Of a stretch of DNA of 64,000 bases, positions 27,393 through 36,295 are shown piece by piece (the first letter of the stretch is position 1; every line of letters starts with the position of its first letter). A program made the translations under genes and the position numbers. The stretch comes from Labilibaculum sp. Its GTDB lineage: Bacteria > Bacteroidota > Bacteroidia > Bacteroidales > Marinifilaceae. Below the pieces are notes generated by a model. That model was not told the DNA's origin. It saw only the letters and a program-made list of their open reading frames with translations, and made no database searches. Where the stretch lies: NCBI GenBank assembly GCA_016342745.1, contig JAEINT010000007.1:124001-188000 (forward strand), read 5' to 3'.

Positions 27393-27471
27393 CCAAAAAA
27401 TCTAAGCTTATTTTCTTTATCAACCTTTCATTAAAAGTGATGAATAATTCTCTTTATTGATAATGGATTCA

Positions 27472-27479
27472 TAATTTTG
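27472..27479 (+). promoter_or_regulatory. Candidate -7 element of the GH3 fusion gene
   Basis: TAATTTTG matches TAnnTTTG and lies 40 bases before the chosen ATG, giving a short leader of about 33 nt. No perfect -33 TTTG at ideal spacing was found. Confidence 0.4.
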
Positions 27480-27518
27480 TTATACGCACAAATTTTATGC
27501 GAAAAGGACAACTTTTTT

Positions 27519-30500
27519 ATGACTCATATATATTCTCATTATAGATTACTTTTAATTCTTATTTTTCTTTTTAGTAGTTTTTTAGTTTCAGCTCAACGTA
27601 TTCCTATTCAAGAAAATAGATTGATTGATCGATTAAGTGAAAACAATCAATGGGCAGATTCAATTTTATCTACTTTGAATGAAGAGGAGAGGATTGCTCA
27701 ATTGTTTATGGTTGCGGCATACTCCAATAAAAGTAAGGCAGAGGCAGATAAGATTGCCAAGCTAGTAGGAGAATATCAAATTGGGGGTATTATCTTCTTT
27801 CAAGGAACACCTGGCAAACAAGCAGAATTAACCAATAAATATCAAAGTTTGGCTAAAGTTCCGCTTTGGATTGGAATGGATGCCGAGAATGGCCTCGGAA
27901 CCAGATTGAAGCAAACTTTGCGTTATCCTAGACAAATTACTTTAGGTGCAATTCAAGATGATGAGTTGATTTTTCAATTGGGGAAGCAGATAGGAAAAGA
28001 ATGTAAAAGATTAGGCGTTCACGTTAATTTTTCGCCTGTAATGGACGTTAATAATAATGCGCTTAACCCTGTAATTAATAGTCGTTCATTTGGCGAAGAT
28101 CGTTTTAATGTCAGCAATAAATCTCATGCTTTTGCAACAGGAATGCAAAAATCGGGTATTGTAGCAGTGGGTAAACATTTTCCAGGACATGGAGATACCG
28201 AAACAGATTCACATTTTGAACTTCCTTTGGTTGATCATCAAAGAACAAGGTTAGATTCAATTGAATTGTTTCCATTTCGTTTGTTAATAGAGAATGGTTT
28301 AGGAGGAATCATGGTTTCTCATTTAAATATTCCAGCCCTCGATTCTGTTCAGAAAGTTGCAACCTTATCCAAGCCAATTGTTTCCAATTTGCTAAAAGAA
28401 GAAATGGGTTTTAAGGGAATTGTATTTACCGATGCTTTGAACATGAAAGGGGTAAGTAAGTATTATTCCAAAGGAGTGGTTGATGCTAAGGCATTAATTG
28501 CAGGTAACGATGTGCTTCTATTTACCGAAGATGTGGCAAAGGCGATTAAGGAGATAAAACTTGCAATTCAAAAAGGAGAGCTTTCGCAAAAAGAGATTGA
28601 TGAGAAATGTTTAAAAATATTAAAAGCCAAGCATTGGTTGAATTTGTCAAAGTACAAACCAATTGAGATGAACCGCTTGTGGTCTGGCTTAAATACTCAA
28701 GATGGTTTTTTATTAAGAAGGAAGTTAACCGAAAATGCAATTACGCTCGTAAAGAACGATGACGATTTAATTCCTTTAAAGAGACTGGATACTTTAAAGA
28801 TTGCATCGGTTGCAATGGGTGTTCCAATACGAAATCGGTTTCAGGAATACATGGGTAGATATGCAGATATTGACTTTTTTCAGATCGAGAAAAATGCATC
28901 CATTGAGAGCTATTTCAATTTGTTGAAGAAGTTAGACAAGTACAACTTAGTGATTGTTAGCAAGCACGATAGCGATCTTCGTGTTACAAGGAGATTTGGA
29001 ATCACAAATCAGACTATTGAGTTTCTATCCGAGATATCAAAAAGAAAAAAAGTGATTTTTGATCTCTTTGCAAATCCTTATGGCTTGGATCTATATGAAG
29101 ATACCGACCGATTAAAAGGAATCATGGTTTCTTATGAGGATAATCGCGAAACGCAGATGGCTTCTGCACAAATTATTTTTGGAGGTCTTGCTTCAAAAGG
29201 AAAGCTGCCAGTATCCGTAGGAAATAACTTCCCTGTTGGAACAGGATTTGAAACGAAACATAATCGCTTAGGATTTTCTTTGCCAGAACAGGTTGGCTTA
29301 AAAACCTTACAATTGAATGTTATTGATTCTATTGTGGAGGATGCGATTAAGAAAAAGGCAAGTCCTGGATGTCAAGTATTGGTTGCAAGAAAAGGTAAAA
29401 TTGTTTTTAATAAATCATACGGACATCATACTTATAGCAAAAAGACAGAAGTACGTAATCCTGATATATATGATTTGGCATCTCTTACGAAGATTACTGC
29501 AACGCTGCCTAGTATTATGCAGATGAGTGATGAGGGCTGGATTGATGTTGATAAAACACTAGGTGACTATTACTCAAAAGCGAAGAACTCGAATAAGGAT
29601 ACTTTGGTTTTAAGAAAGATATTGGCACATGAGGCTCGCTTGTTGAGTTGGAAACCATTTCATTGGGAATCTATCGATTCAGCAAGTTTTGACAAGGAGT
29701 TGTTTAGTCTGAAATATTCGAAACGATATAGTTTAAAAGTGGCGGACCGATTGTATCTCGATCGGAATTACAAATTTAGAAAGGGAATTTTCTCTAAAGT
29801 AAAATCCGATGAGTTTCCAACACGTGTAGCGAATGCAATGTATATCAACAAAGGGTATCACGATACGATTATCAATCAAATTTTGGCTTCAGAATTAAGA
29901 GAATCGAATGGCTATAAATACAGCGATTTAGGCTTTATTTTAATGGGTGAGATGATTAAAGAAACTGCAGGCAAAAGAATTGATCAATATGTGAAAAAGA
30001 ATTTTTATGACATGTTGGGAGCTTCAAGTTTAGGTTACTTGCCGTTAAAACGATTTAATTCGAAACGAATTGTACCAACTCAAAACGATAAATTCTTTCG
30101 TAAGCAGTGGCTCGAAGGTTATGTGCATGATCCTAGTTCTGCGATGTTAGGAGGGGTTTCTGGACATGCAGGTGTATTCGGGAATGCTAGTGATTTGGCA
30201 AAAATGATTCAGATGTATCTGCAGGGTGGAACCTATGGTGGTGAAACATACATTAGTGCGGAGACCATGAATCAATTTACCTCAAGAGCATATCCTGATA
30301 CTGAGAACAGAAGAGGAATTGGCTTCGATAAGCCTTTTTACGACACTAAAGAAAAAGGAGGACCAACTTGTGAACAAGCTTCTGAATTGAGCTTTGGGCA
30401 TACTGGTTTTACGGGAACGATGGTTTGGGTTGATCCAAAATATGATTTGGTATATATATTTCTTTCGAATCGTATTTGCCCCGATGAATCAAATACAAAA

Positions 30501-30629
30501 TTGATGAAGATGGATGTACGAACGAAAATTCAGGAAGAGATTTACAAAGCCATAATTTCGGACGATTCATCTAATCCTGAATATTTAAGTTTGCCATTTT
30601 CACCATTTGGAAAAGGGGTGCTTTATTAG
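27519..30629 (+). CDS. GH3 beta-N-acetylglucosaminidase (NagZ-like) fused to a class C-type serine hydrolase
   Basis: A two-enzyme fusion of about 1,036 residues. The frame is open from TTG 27477, but ATG 27519 gives a proper signal peptide (MTHIYSHYRLLLILIF, ending LVSAQ). The GH3 domain (about 45-370) carries KHFPGHGDTETDSHFELP, the NagZ-type loop with the catalytic His-Asp, and GIVFTDALNMKGV. A GH3 C-terminal sandwich follows (about 385-570). The beta-lactamase/AmpC-like domain (about 600-1,030) shows SLTK (SxxK, in DLASLTKITAT), YSD at the YxN position and HTGFTG in the third box. A periplasmic role in muropeptide cleavage and recycling is likely. Its 3' end overlaps the convergent CYTH gene by 30 bases. 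Confidence 0.9.
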   Translation: MTHIYSHYRLLLILIFLFSSFLVSAQRIPIQENRLIDRLSENNQWADSILSTLNEEERIAQLFMVAAYSNKSKAEADKIAKLVGEYQIGGIIFFQGTPGKQAELTNKYQSLAKVPLWIGMDAENGLGTRLKQTLRYPRQITLGAIQDDELIFQLGKQIGKECKRLGVHVNFSPVMDVNNNALNPVINSRSFGEDRFNVSNKSHAFATGMQKSGIVAVGKHFPGHGDTETDSHFELPLVDHQRTRLDSIELFPFRLLIENGLGGIMVSHLNIPALDSVQKVATLSKPIVSNLLKEEMGFKGIVFTDALNMKGVSKYYSKGVVDAKALIAGNDVLLFTEDVAKAIKEIKLAIQKGELSQKEIDEKCLKILKAKHWLNLSKYKPIEMNRLWSGLNTQDGFLLRRKLTENAITLVKNDDDLIPLKRLDTLKIASVAMGVPIRNRFQEYMGRYADIDFFQIEKNASIESYFNLLKKLDKYNLVIVSKHDSDLRVTRRFGITNQTIEFLSEISKRKKVIFDLFANPYGLDLYEDTDRLKGIMVSYEDNRETQMASAQIIFGGLASKGKLPVSVGNNFPVGTGFETKHNRLGFSLPEQVGLKTLQLNVIDSIVEDAIKKKASPGCQVLVARKGKIVFNKSYGHHTYSKKTEVRNPDIYDLASLTKITATLPSIMQMSDEGWIDVDKTLGDYYSKAKNSNKDTLVLRKILAHEARLLSWKPFHWESIDSASFDKELFSLKYSKRYSLKVADRLYLDRNYKFRKGIFSKVKSDEFPTRVANAMYINKGYHDTIINQILASELRESNGYKYSDLGFILMGEMIKETAGKRIDQYVKKNFYDMLGASSLGYLPLKRFNSKRIVPTQNDKFFRKQWLEGYVHDPSSAMLGGVSGHAGVFGNASDLAKMIQMYLQGGTYGGETYISAETMNQFTSRAYPDTENRRGIGFDKPFYDTKEKGGPTCEQASELSFGHTGFTGTMVWVDPKYDLVYIFLSNRICPDESNTKLMKMDVRTKIQEEIYKAIISDDSSNPEYLSLPFSPFGKGVLY

Positions 30630-31058
30630 TTCAACGTTTAAATATTTGGGATCCTTGGTTACTTCGGTGTTAATCCAGTTTGGTAAATTGATTTCTTGTT
30701 CTTCCGAGGAAAGTTCTACTTCAGCAACAATCAATCCTTTGTTTTCGCCTTCAAAAACATCAACTTCCCATAGTAAATTTTCATACTTGATTAGATAACG
30801 AATCTTCTCAATTTTTGATTCGCAAAGTACTAAAAGTTCATTCGCATCCTTCATTGGGATTTCGTATTCAAACTCCGATCTACGAAGTGGATTAGTTCCT
30901 GTTTTAATAGTTAACAATGCTTTATTACCGGCAATTCTTATGCGTAGACTTTTATCTGGATCGCTCCAAACATAGCCTTGAATCAACTTTTTTCCTTCAT
31001 TTGGAAGTTGCAGTAATTCTGGCTTTACCAGATATTTCCTTTCTATTTCTAATGGCAT
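30600..31058 (-). CDS. CYTH domain protein (inorganic triphosphatase-like)
   Basis: A 152-residue single-domain CYTH protein starting MPLEIERKYLVK, which contains the ExExK signature. Basic and acidic residues alternate along the strands (SLRIRIAGNKALLTIKTG, EFEYEIPMKDANELL, WEVDVFEG), as expected for the triphosphate tunnel. Short CYTH proteins of this size often hydrolyse inorganic tripolyphosphate; adenylate cyclase activity is less likely. It lies 12 bases after coaX on the same strand, so the two are likely co-transcribed. Confidence 0.9.
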   Translation of the reverse strand: MPLEIERKYLVKPELLQLPNEGKKLIQGYVWSDPDKSLRIRIAGNKALLTIKTGTNPLRRSEFEYEIPMKDANELLVLCESKIEKIRYLIKYENLLWEVDVFEGENKGLIVAEVELSSEEQEINLPNWINTEVTKDPKYLNVELIKHPFSKW

Positions 31059-31070
31059 CGTATGTTGGTA

Positions 31071-31838
31071 TTACTTGTAAAATTGTTTTCCGATAATCTT
31101 AAGACCATCTAGTGTAAGCATCGGTTCATGATGATCGAAACAATCAATCAAAGGTAGCATTACAGATGATAATCCTCCAGTAGCAATTATGGTAGTTTCT
31201 CCATTTAGCTCTTCCTTCATTCCTTTTAGTAATGACTCAATTAAACCTTTATAACCGAGTACAATTCCGGCTTGCATGGCATGAACCGTATTTTTTCCAA
31301 TACAGGATGGTGGAATTGCAATTTCAATATTTGGTAATTGAGCTGTTTTCTGTGAGAGTGATGCCATTGCAGTTTTTAACCCAGGAGCAATGGTCACACC
31401 AAGAAGGTTTCCGTCAGATTGTATCACTGTGAAAGTAAGAGCAGTTCCAAAATCAACAACAATACAATTACCTGAATATTGATTGTGAGCAGCAACTGCA
31501 TTGGCTACTAGATCTGTTCCAATTTCATAAGGATTGCTAATTCCAATATTGAGTTGAGGGTAGATCTCAGGGCCCAATACTAATGGATTCTGATTGAATA
31601 GTTTTTGAATCATCTCTTTAATTGGATGAATCAAAGAAGGAACGACGCTACTAAGCACAATTCGATCGATCTTATCTAAATCAATATTTCTACTTGCCAG
31701 TAAAGTTCTGTAAATAACCTCGTATTCATCTGCCGTTTTATTGGCAACGGTGTGAATTCTAAATTGTTCGCACCAATGTTCATTGCTTGATATTCCACAA
31801 ACAACATTTGAATTTCCAATGTCGATAGCTAAAAGCAT
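31071..31838 (-). CDS. coaX: Type III pantothenate kinase
   Basis: First step of coenzyme A synthesis. The 255 residues start with the ASKHA phosphate-1 motif LAIDIGNSNVVCG. The phosphate-2 motif is IVVDFGTALTFTVI, and APGLKTAMASLSQKTAQLP is the usual following block. The pantothenate-binding GxDR motif reads GTDLVANAVAA here, keeping Asp but with Leu at Arg, which is unusual. The adenosine motif IATGGLSS is present. Sits between the dehydrogenase and the CYTH gene with short gaps. Confidence 0.93.
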   Translation of the reverse strand: MLLAIDIGNSNVVCGISSNEHWCEQFRIHTVANKTADEYEVIYRTLLASRNIDLDKIDRIVLSSVVPSLIHPIKEMIQKLFNQNPLVLGPEIYPQLNIGISNPYEIGTDLVANAVAAHNQYSGNCIVVDFGTALTFTVIQSDGNLLGVTIAPGLKTAMASLSQKTAQLPNIEIAIPPSCIGKNTVHAMQAGIVLGYKGLIESLLKGMKEELNGETTIIATGGLSSVMLPLIDCFDHHEPMLTLDGLKIIGKQFYK

Positions 31839-31865
31839 ATTTTTTAATTCTAAGTTTAATTGTAC

Positions 31866-32816
31866 TTAGTTAACTCTGTTTTTTTCGATTCCCTTAATCA
31901 AATATGAAATGATATTTTCGCTCGCTTCTAAACCCATTTCTATTCTAGTTTCAATGGTGGAAGTGCCAATGTGAGGTACCAATACTACATTGTTTGCCTT
32001 GAGTAAATCTGAGTGAATGAATGGCTCATTCTCAAATACATCCAATCCAGCTCCTGCAATTAATTTATCTTTTAAAGCTATTACTAAAGCCTGCTCGTCA
32101 ATAACAGAACCTCTTGCTGTATTAATTAATAAGCTTGAGGTTTTCATTTTTCGAAATTCTTTTTCTGATAGTAAATGATGAGTTTCAGGAGTTAGAGGGC
32201 AGTTTAAAGATACAATATCTGATTCTTCAAGGAGTCTATCCTTCTCTACGAAAGTATAATGTTCATATTTTTTGTCAGTGATTGGTTTTCTATTGTGATA
32301 AATGATTTTCATTCCAAAAACAGATGCTTTTTCTGCTATTGATTTGCCTATTTTCCCCAAGCCTATAATTCCTAGTGTTTTTCCTCTTAAGGAATTGCCT
32401 AAGTTTTTCATAACTCCCCATTCAAAATCAGGATTTGTTTTTAGTTGAAAATGACAATTGCTAACTTGCCTTGAAAGGGATAACATAAGGGCCAAACACA
32501 ATTCTGCAGTTGGTTCACAAACAGCATCAGGAGTGTTGCAAAGAATGATGTTATTGTTATTTACTGCTTCGGTGTTGATGTTATTAAAGCCAACACCATA
32601 ATTACTGATGATTTTTAATTTTCGTCCAGCATTTATAATTTCTGCCGATATATCTCTATTGAATATTGACAAAAGAGCAGAACAATCGGGAATTAGCTTG
32701 ATTAATTCACTATCAGAAAAGAATTCTTTTTTAGGATAAATTAATTCAAAATATTTTTCAAGTTCACTAAGTCCTTCTTTAGGAATAGCATATGTAACTA
32801 ATATTTTATCTTTCAC
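31866..32816 (-). CDS. D-isomer-specific 2-hydroxyacid dehydrogenase
   Basis: NAD(P)-dependent reductase of 2-oxo acids; 316 residues. The Rossmann motif is LGIIGLGKIGKSIAEKA (about residue 147). The catalytic triad is visible as Arg in LINTARGSVIDEQAL, Glu in GLDVFENEP and His in LVPHIGTST. NYGVGFNNINTEAV precedes the NAD domain. It is closest in appearance to glyoxylate/hydroxypyruvate or gluconate reductases, but the substrate cannot be told. Apparently the first gene of the dehydrogenase-coaX-CYTH operon. Confidence 0.92.
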   Translation of the reverse strand: MKDKILVTYAIPKEGLSELEKYFELIYPKKEFFSDSELIKLIPDCSALLSIFNRDISAEIINAGRKLKIISNYGVGFNNINTEAVNNNNIILCNTPDAVCEPTAELCLALMLSLSRQVSNCHFQLKTNPDFEWGVMKNLGNSLRGKTLGIIGLGKIGKSIAEKASVFGMKIIYHNRKPITDKKYEHYTFVEKDRLLEESDIVSLNCPLTPETHHLLSEKEFRKMKTSSLLINTARGSVIDEQALVIALKDKLIAGAGLDVFENEPFIHSDLLKANNVVLVPHIGTSTIETRIEMGLEASENIISYLIKGIEKNRVN

Positions 32817-32983
32817 AGGATTGTCTTTTACTATTTCTTACAGCGTAAAAGGTAAGGATTTGAGCCATAATGACCATAAATAAGAATTCTTTTTTGAAGA
32901 ATTTATTTAAAGTTTACTACAAGCAAATTTTGTAGCTTTGTAAAAGATTTACAATCTACAAACACACATAACACTACTGTTTA

Positions 32984-34141
32984 ATGATTTTATTAGATAA
33001 GCCTTACGTTTCCAAATTTTTGAAGGAAACAATCGTGAAATATGAATTTCCTGTTATAGATACTGGTAATGTTACCGAACATGGAGAGTTATCACTAATT
33101 AGCAGCGACGAAATTGTTCAGAAATTTCGTGATAATCCTGATAGTAGAATTTATACAAATTCTGAGAACTCAATTAACTGGGTTGTAAATCATTTGGGAT
33201 TTACCAGGTTACCGGATTACATCAACATATTTAAGAACAAGATTGAATTTCGTAAATTAATTCAATCGATGTATCCTGATTTCTTTTTCAAGGAAGTTTC
33301 TTTACAGGATTTAGATGAAGTAGACTTGGATGAATTACCTATGCCATTTATAATTAAACCTGCAATTGGCTTCTTAAGCTTAGGAGTGCATAAGGTTGTT
33401 GATGAGAGCGATTGGCTTAAAGTTAAAGCTTTGATTCGTGAAGAATTTACAGATGCTAAGGCATTATTTCCTATTGAGGTTGTGAATGCATCTTCATTTT
33501 TGATAGAAGAGGTTATTGATGGGGAAGAATTTGCTTTTGATGCTTATTTTGATGAAAATGGTGATGCAGTAATTCTAGGAATTTCGAAACATCTTTTTGC
33601 ATCTGATAAAGATGTAAGCGATCGGGTATATTATACTTCTAAAGAGTTAATAAAAACCTACTTACCATCCTTTTTGGGCTTTGTAAAAGATTTAGGAAAT
33701 GCGGCAGAATTAAAGAATTTCCCTGTACATGTCGAAGTTAGAGTTGATGAAAATGGAAAACTAATACCAATTGAGGTGAATCCAATGCGATTTGGCGGCT
33801 GGTGTACAACTGCAGATTTAACTTATATGGCGACTAAACTAAATCCTTATCATTGCTTTCTAACCAATGTGAAACCGAATTGGGATCAGGTTTTAGAAGA
33901 AATGGATGAGGAGATATACAGCTTGGTTATTTTAGATAATTCAACAGGAATTCCATCTAAAGAAATTGTTGAATTCGATTACGATACGCTGCTAGCTAGG
34001 TTTTGTGAGCCTATTGAGTTGCGAAAAATTGATTATAAAATGTACTCAATTTTTGGAATGTTATTTACTAAAACGCCTAAAGAGAAATTTGTTGAAATAG
34101 AAGAGATATTGGTTTCAAACTTAAAAGAATTTGTACTTTAA
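32984..34141 (+). CDS. ATP-grasp family enzyme, substrate unknown
   Basis: A 385-residue ATP-grasp ligase-like protein. ATP-binding Lys segments are seen in MPFIIKPAIGFLSLGVHKV (about residue 125). The acidic block FLIEEVIDGEEFAFDAYF and the metal-binding VEVRVDENGKLIPIEVNPM (Glu and Asn) are conserved. These enzymes join a carboxylate to an amine or thiol with ATP. It is divergent from the hydroxyacid dehydrogenase and has its own terminator, so context does not reveal the substrate. Confidence 0.82.
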   Translation: MILLDKPYVSKFLKETIVKYEFPVIDTGNVTEHGELSLISSDEIVQKFRDNPDSRIYTNSENSINWVVNHLGFTRLPDYINIFKNKIEFRKLIQSMYPDFFFKEVSLQDLDEVDLDELPMPFIIKPAIGFLSLGVHKVVDESDWLKVKALIREEFTDAKALFPIEVVNASSFLIEEVIDGEEFAFDAYFDENGDAVILGISKHLFASDKDVSDRVYYTSKELIKTYLPSFLGFVKDLGNAAELKNFPVHVEVRVDENGKLIPIEVNPMRFGGWCTTADLTYMATKLNPYHCFLTNVKPNWDQVLEEMDEEIYSLVILDNSTGIPSKEIVEFDYDTLLARFCEPIELRKIDYKMYSIFGMLFTKTPKEKFVEIEEILVSNLKEFVL

Positions 34142-34150
34142 ATTATATGG

Positions 34151-34182
34151 ACCCCTTTCAATTATTTGAAAGGGATTTTTAT
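34151..34182 (+). terminator. Terminator after ATP-grasp gene
   Basis: Stem CCCCTTTCAA / TTGAAAGGGA with a TTAT loop, followed by TTTTT. Confidence 0.8.
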
Positions 34183-34530
34183 TAAAATCGATCAATTTTT
34201 TTACGAAACAGTCTTGTTGTTATGCCATTATTGGGGCTGTGGTAAAAGTATTTTATATTGTATTTATGTTTTGATATTGATCTTTATAGAGGATATTAGA
34301 ATAATCGTGTGGAAATCAAGTGGTTTTTGTATCGAAATACTGGATATATTTTAATTATTGTTTAAATTTGTATCGTGAAGGTGAGGATAATATGGCTGCA
34401 ATAAATAATATAGCGGTTTATTAGAATAATTCCGTACCTTGCACAACCTTTCTGATTTGATATAAGATAGCATTTTATCTAAAGATTGAATTGAAAGGAA
34501 ATATAATGAAATTCGAATCTTAAAAAAGCT
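34183..34530 (+). promoter_or_regulatory. Upstream region and leader of the plus-strand cold-shock gene
   Basis: No protein gene seen. TAAATTTG at 34373-34380 matches the -7 consensus and would give a leader of about 145 nt, the same length as in the minus-strand csp array, although the sequence is different. A small hairpin AGATA/TATCT lies at about 34464-34480, and a five-codon reading frame (MKFES, 34506) is just before the gene. Confidence 0.4.
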
Positions 34531-34983
34531 ATGGCAAGACCAAAAGAAACTTACAACAAAAAAGAGAAAGAGAAGAAAAAACTCCAGAAAAGAAAAGAGA
34601 AAGAAGCGCGTAAAGAGGAACGTAAAGCTAATCCAGGACGCTCTTTTGAAGAGATGCTCGCTTATACGGATGAGTTTGGAAATATTAGTTCTACTCCACC
34701 AGATCCAACAAAGAAAAAAGAAGAAATTAACGAGGAAGATATTGTACTTGGTGCACGTAACAGTGATGATGGTTACATTGAGAATCCTATTCGTGAAGGA
34801 ATTGTTACTTTTTTCAATACTAGTAAAGGATACGGATTTATTAAGGATTCAGAAACTAAAGAAAGTGTTTTTGTTCACATTAATGGTCTTGTAGATACTA
34901 TTAACGAAAATGATAAAGTTACTTTTGAAACAGAGCGTGGTCCTAAAGGGATGAATGCAATTAATGTTACTTTAAAAAAGTAA
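34531..34983 (+). CDS. Cold-shock-domain protein with charged N-terminal extension
   Basis: A 150-residue protein. Residues 1-40 are strongly charged (KKEKEKKKLQKRKEKEARKE) and probably bind RNA or ribosomes nonspecifically. A linker of about 45 residues follows. A C-terminal cold-shock domain (about 88-150) has the RNA-binding motifs KGYGFI (RNP1) and VFVHI (RNP2). It is convergent with the four-gene csp array and shares a bidirectional terminator with it. The domain order is common among Bacteroidota. Confidence 0.92.
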   Translation: MARPKETYNKKEKEKKKLQKRKEKEARKEERKANPGRSFEEMLAYTDEFGNISSTPPDPTKKKEEINEEDIVLGARNSDDGYIENPIREGIVTFFNTSKGYGFIKDSETKESVFVHINGLVDTINENDKVTFETERGPKGMNAINVTLKK

Positions 34984-35022
34984 TTTTCTGTTTTAGAAAA
35001 TAAATACAAAATATTATATAAT

Positions 35023-35054
35023 AAAAAAACCACCTTTTAAAGGTGGTTTTTTTA
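35023..35054. terminator. Bidirectional terminator between convergent cold-shock genes
   Basis: Near-perfect palindrome ACCACCTTT / AAAGGTGGT flanked by A7 on the left and T7 on the right. It serves the plus-strand gene ending 34983 and the minus-strand csp copy ending 35077. Confidence 0.88.
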
Positions 35055-35076
35055 TTTTGTATGAGAGTAATATGAA

Positions 35077-35268
35077 CTAGTCGATTACTCTAACGTTTAC
35101 CGCGTTCATACCTTTTTTTCCTTTTTCCATATCGTACTCAACTTTATCGTTTTCACGAATTTCGTCAATAAGACCTGTTGAATGTACAAAAATGTCTTCG
35201 CTTGAATCTGCTGGCTTAATGAATCCAAAACCTTTAGATTCGTTAAAGAATTTTACTGTTCCTTCCAT
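35077..35268 (-). CDS. Cold shock protein, array copy 1
   Basis: A 63-residue CspA-type single-domain protein. RNP1 is KGFGFI and RNP2 is IFVHST; it binds single-stranded RNA/DNA and melts structure at low temperature. It differs from copy 2 only at EYDMEKGKKG (EYDSERGKKG in the other three copies). Starts MEGTVKFFNESKGFGF. Last (3'-most) of four tandem copies, each with its own leader and terminator. Confidence 0.96.
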   Translation of the reverse strand: MEGTVKFFNESKGFGFIKPADSSEDIFVHSTGLIDEIRENDKVEYDMEKGKKGMNAVNVRVID

Positions 35269-35428
35269 TGTAATGTTTTTTTAAATAATAAAATGTTTGC
35301 TTAAAGTCTTAACTTTTTTAGTAATTACAAGCAACAATTCTATTGTTTTATTCCAACAAAATGGAGTAAATAGGATCTAATGATATTGTAATTAGTATTT
35401 CTTAAGACTCTTGAACAAAACAAATATA
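35269..35428 (-). promoter_or_regulatory. Promoter and structured leader of csp copy 1
   Basis: On the minus strand TATATTTG (35421-35428) is a -7 element; the transcript would start near 35415, leaving a 147-nt leader. The leader can form a helix between its 5' end (35402-35411) and 35303-35312 near the gene: AGTCTTAA pairs TTAAGACT, extended to 10 pairs with one G-U. An inner hairpin at 35351-35367 has one mismatch in this copy. Confidence 0.6.
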
Positions 35429-35620
35429 TATAAAACAAATATTCAATCCTAAAAAAAGTATATTGTTTTGTATCTTTCTATTGGCATTATAATGAGATTA
35501 TTAGCCTTGGCTTAATGTCCGAATATAGTGTATTTTGGGAGTTAAGAAGTTCATGCGAATAATGCGATGCTAATTCTGTAAAAGTTATTGTGTTATAATA
35601 AAATAGCTTTTGTAGAATAC

Positions 35621-35650
35621 AAAAAAACCACCCAATATGGTGGTTTTTTA
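35621..35650 (-). terminator. Terminator of csp copy 2
   Basis: CCACC / GGTGG stem with A7 and T6 on the two sides, 23 bases after the stop codon of copy 2 on the minus strand. Confidence 0.8.
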
Positions 35651-35672
35651 ATCTGTATGAGTGTAATATGAA

Positions 35673-35864
35673 CTAGTCAATTACTCTTACATTTACTGCG
35701 TTCATACCTTTTTTTCCTCTTTCTGAATCGTACTCAACTTTATCGTTTTCACGAATTTCGTCAATAAGACCTGTTGAATGTACAAAGATGTCTTCGCTTG
35801 AATCTGCTGGCTTAATGAATCCAAAACCTTTAGATTCGTTAAAGAATTTTACTGTTCCTTCCAT
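35673..35864 (-). CDS. Cold shock protein, array copy 2
   Basis: A 63-residue CspA-type protein with RNP1 KGFGFI and RNP2 IFVHST. It shares KPADSSE with copy 1 and EYDSERGKKG with copies 3 and 4, so it is intermediate between them. Start-to-start distance to copy 1 is 596 bases, consistent with unit duplication. Confidence 0.96.
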   Translation of the reverse strand: MEGTVKFFNESKGFGFIKPADSSEDIFVHSTGLIDEIRENDKVEYDSERGKKGMNAVNVRVID

Positions 35865-36024
35865 TGTAATGTTTTTTATAAATAATAAAATGTTTGCTTA
35901 AAGTCTTTAATTATTAAGTAATTACCAGTAACAATTCTATTATTTTATTCCAATAAAATGGAATGAATAGTAACGAATGATATTGAAATTAAAATCTCTT
36001 AAGACTCTAGTTAAAACAAATATA
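35865..36024 (-). promoter_or_regulatory. Promoter and structured leader of csp copy 2
   Basis: TATATTTG at 36017-36024 (minus strand) gives a leader of about 147 nt. The long-range helix pairs 36001-36009 with 35899-35907 (9 pairs, one G-U). The inner hairpin ATTCCA/TGGAAT lies at 35947-35964. The block CAGTAACAAT (plus-strand reading) next to it is shared with copies 3 and 4. Confidence 0.62.
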
Positions 36025-36243
36025 TATAAAACAATTTTTCAATCCTAAAAATAAGTATATTGTTTTGTGTTTATCTATTGGATTTAAAATGAGAGTTTTA
36101 GGCTTCTACGAATCTCTATGTGTTGTATGTTCTAGGAGTTGTTAAGTTTACAAGAAGAATATTAATTGTACTAGACCAATTGTAGATTTCAATATTATTT
36201 AAAAAAGATATTGTGTTTTTAGTAAATAGATTTTAGAGGATAC

Positions 36244-36271
36244 AAAAAAACCACCCTGTTGGGTGGTTTTT
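36244..36271 (-). terminator. Terminator of csp copy 3
   Basis: Perfect CCACCC-TGTT-GGGTGG (plus-strand reading) with flanking A7 that becomes the T-run on the minus strand. Confidence 0.82.
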
Positions 36272-36295
36272 AAAATTGTATGAGTGTAATATGAA

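Noticed and set aside
34166-34354. Plus-strand frame of 62 codons after the ATP-grasp gene
   Set aside because: It starts with TTG inside the terminator hairpin, is A+T-rich and hydrophobic by composition, and has no family features.
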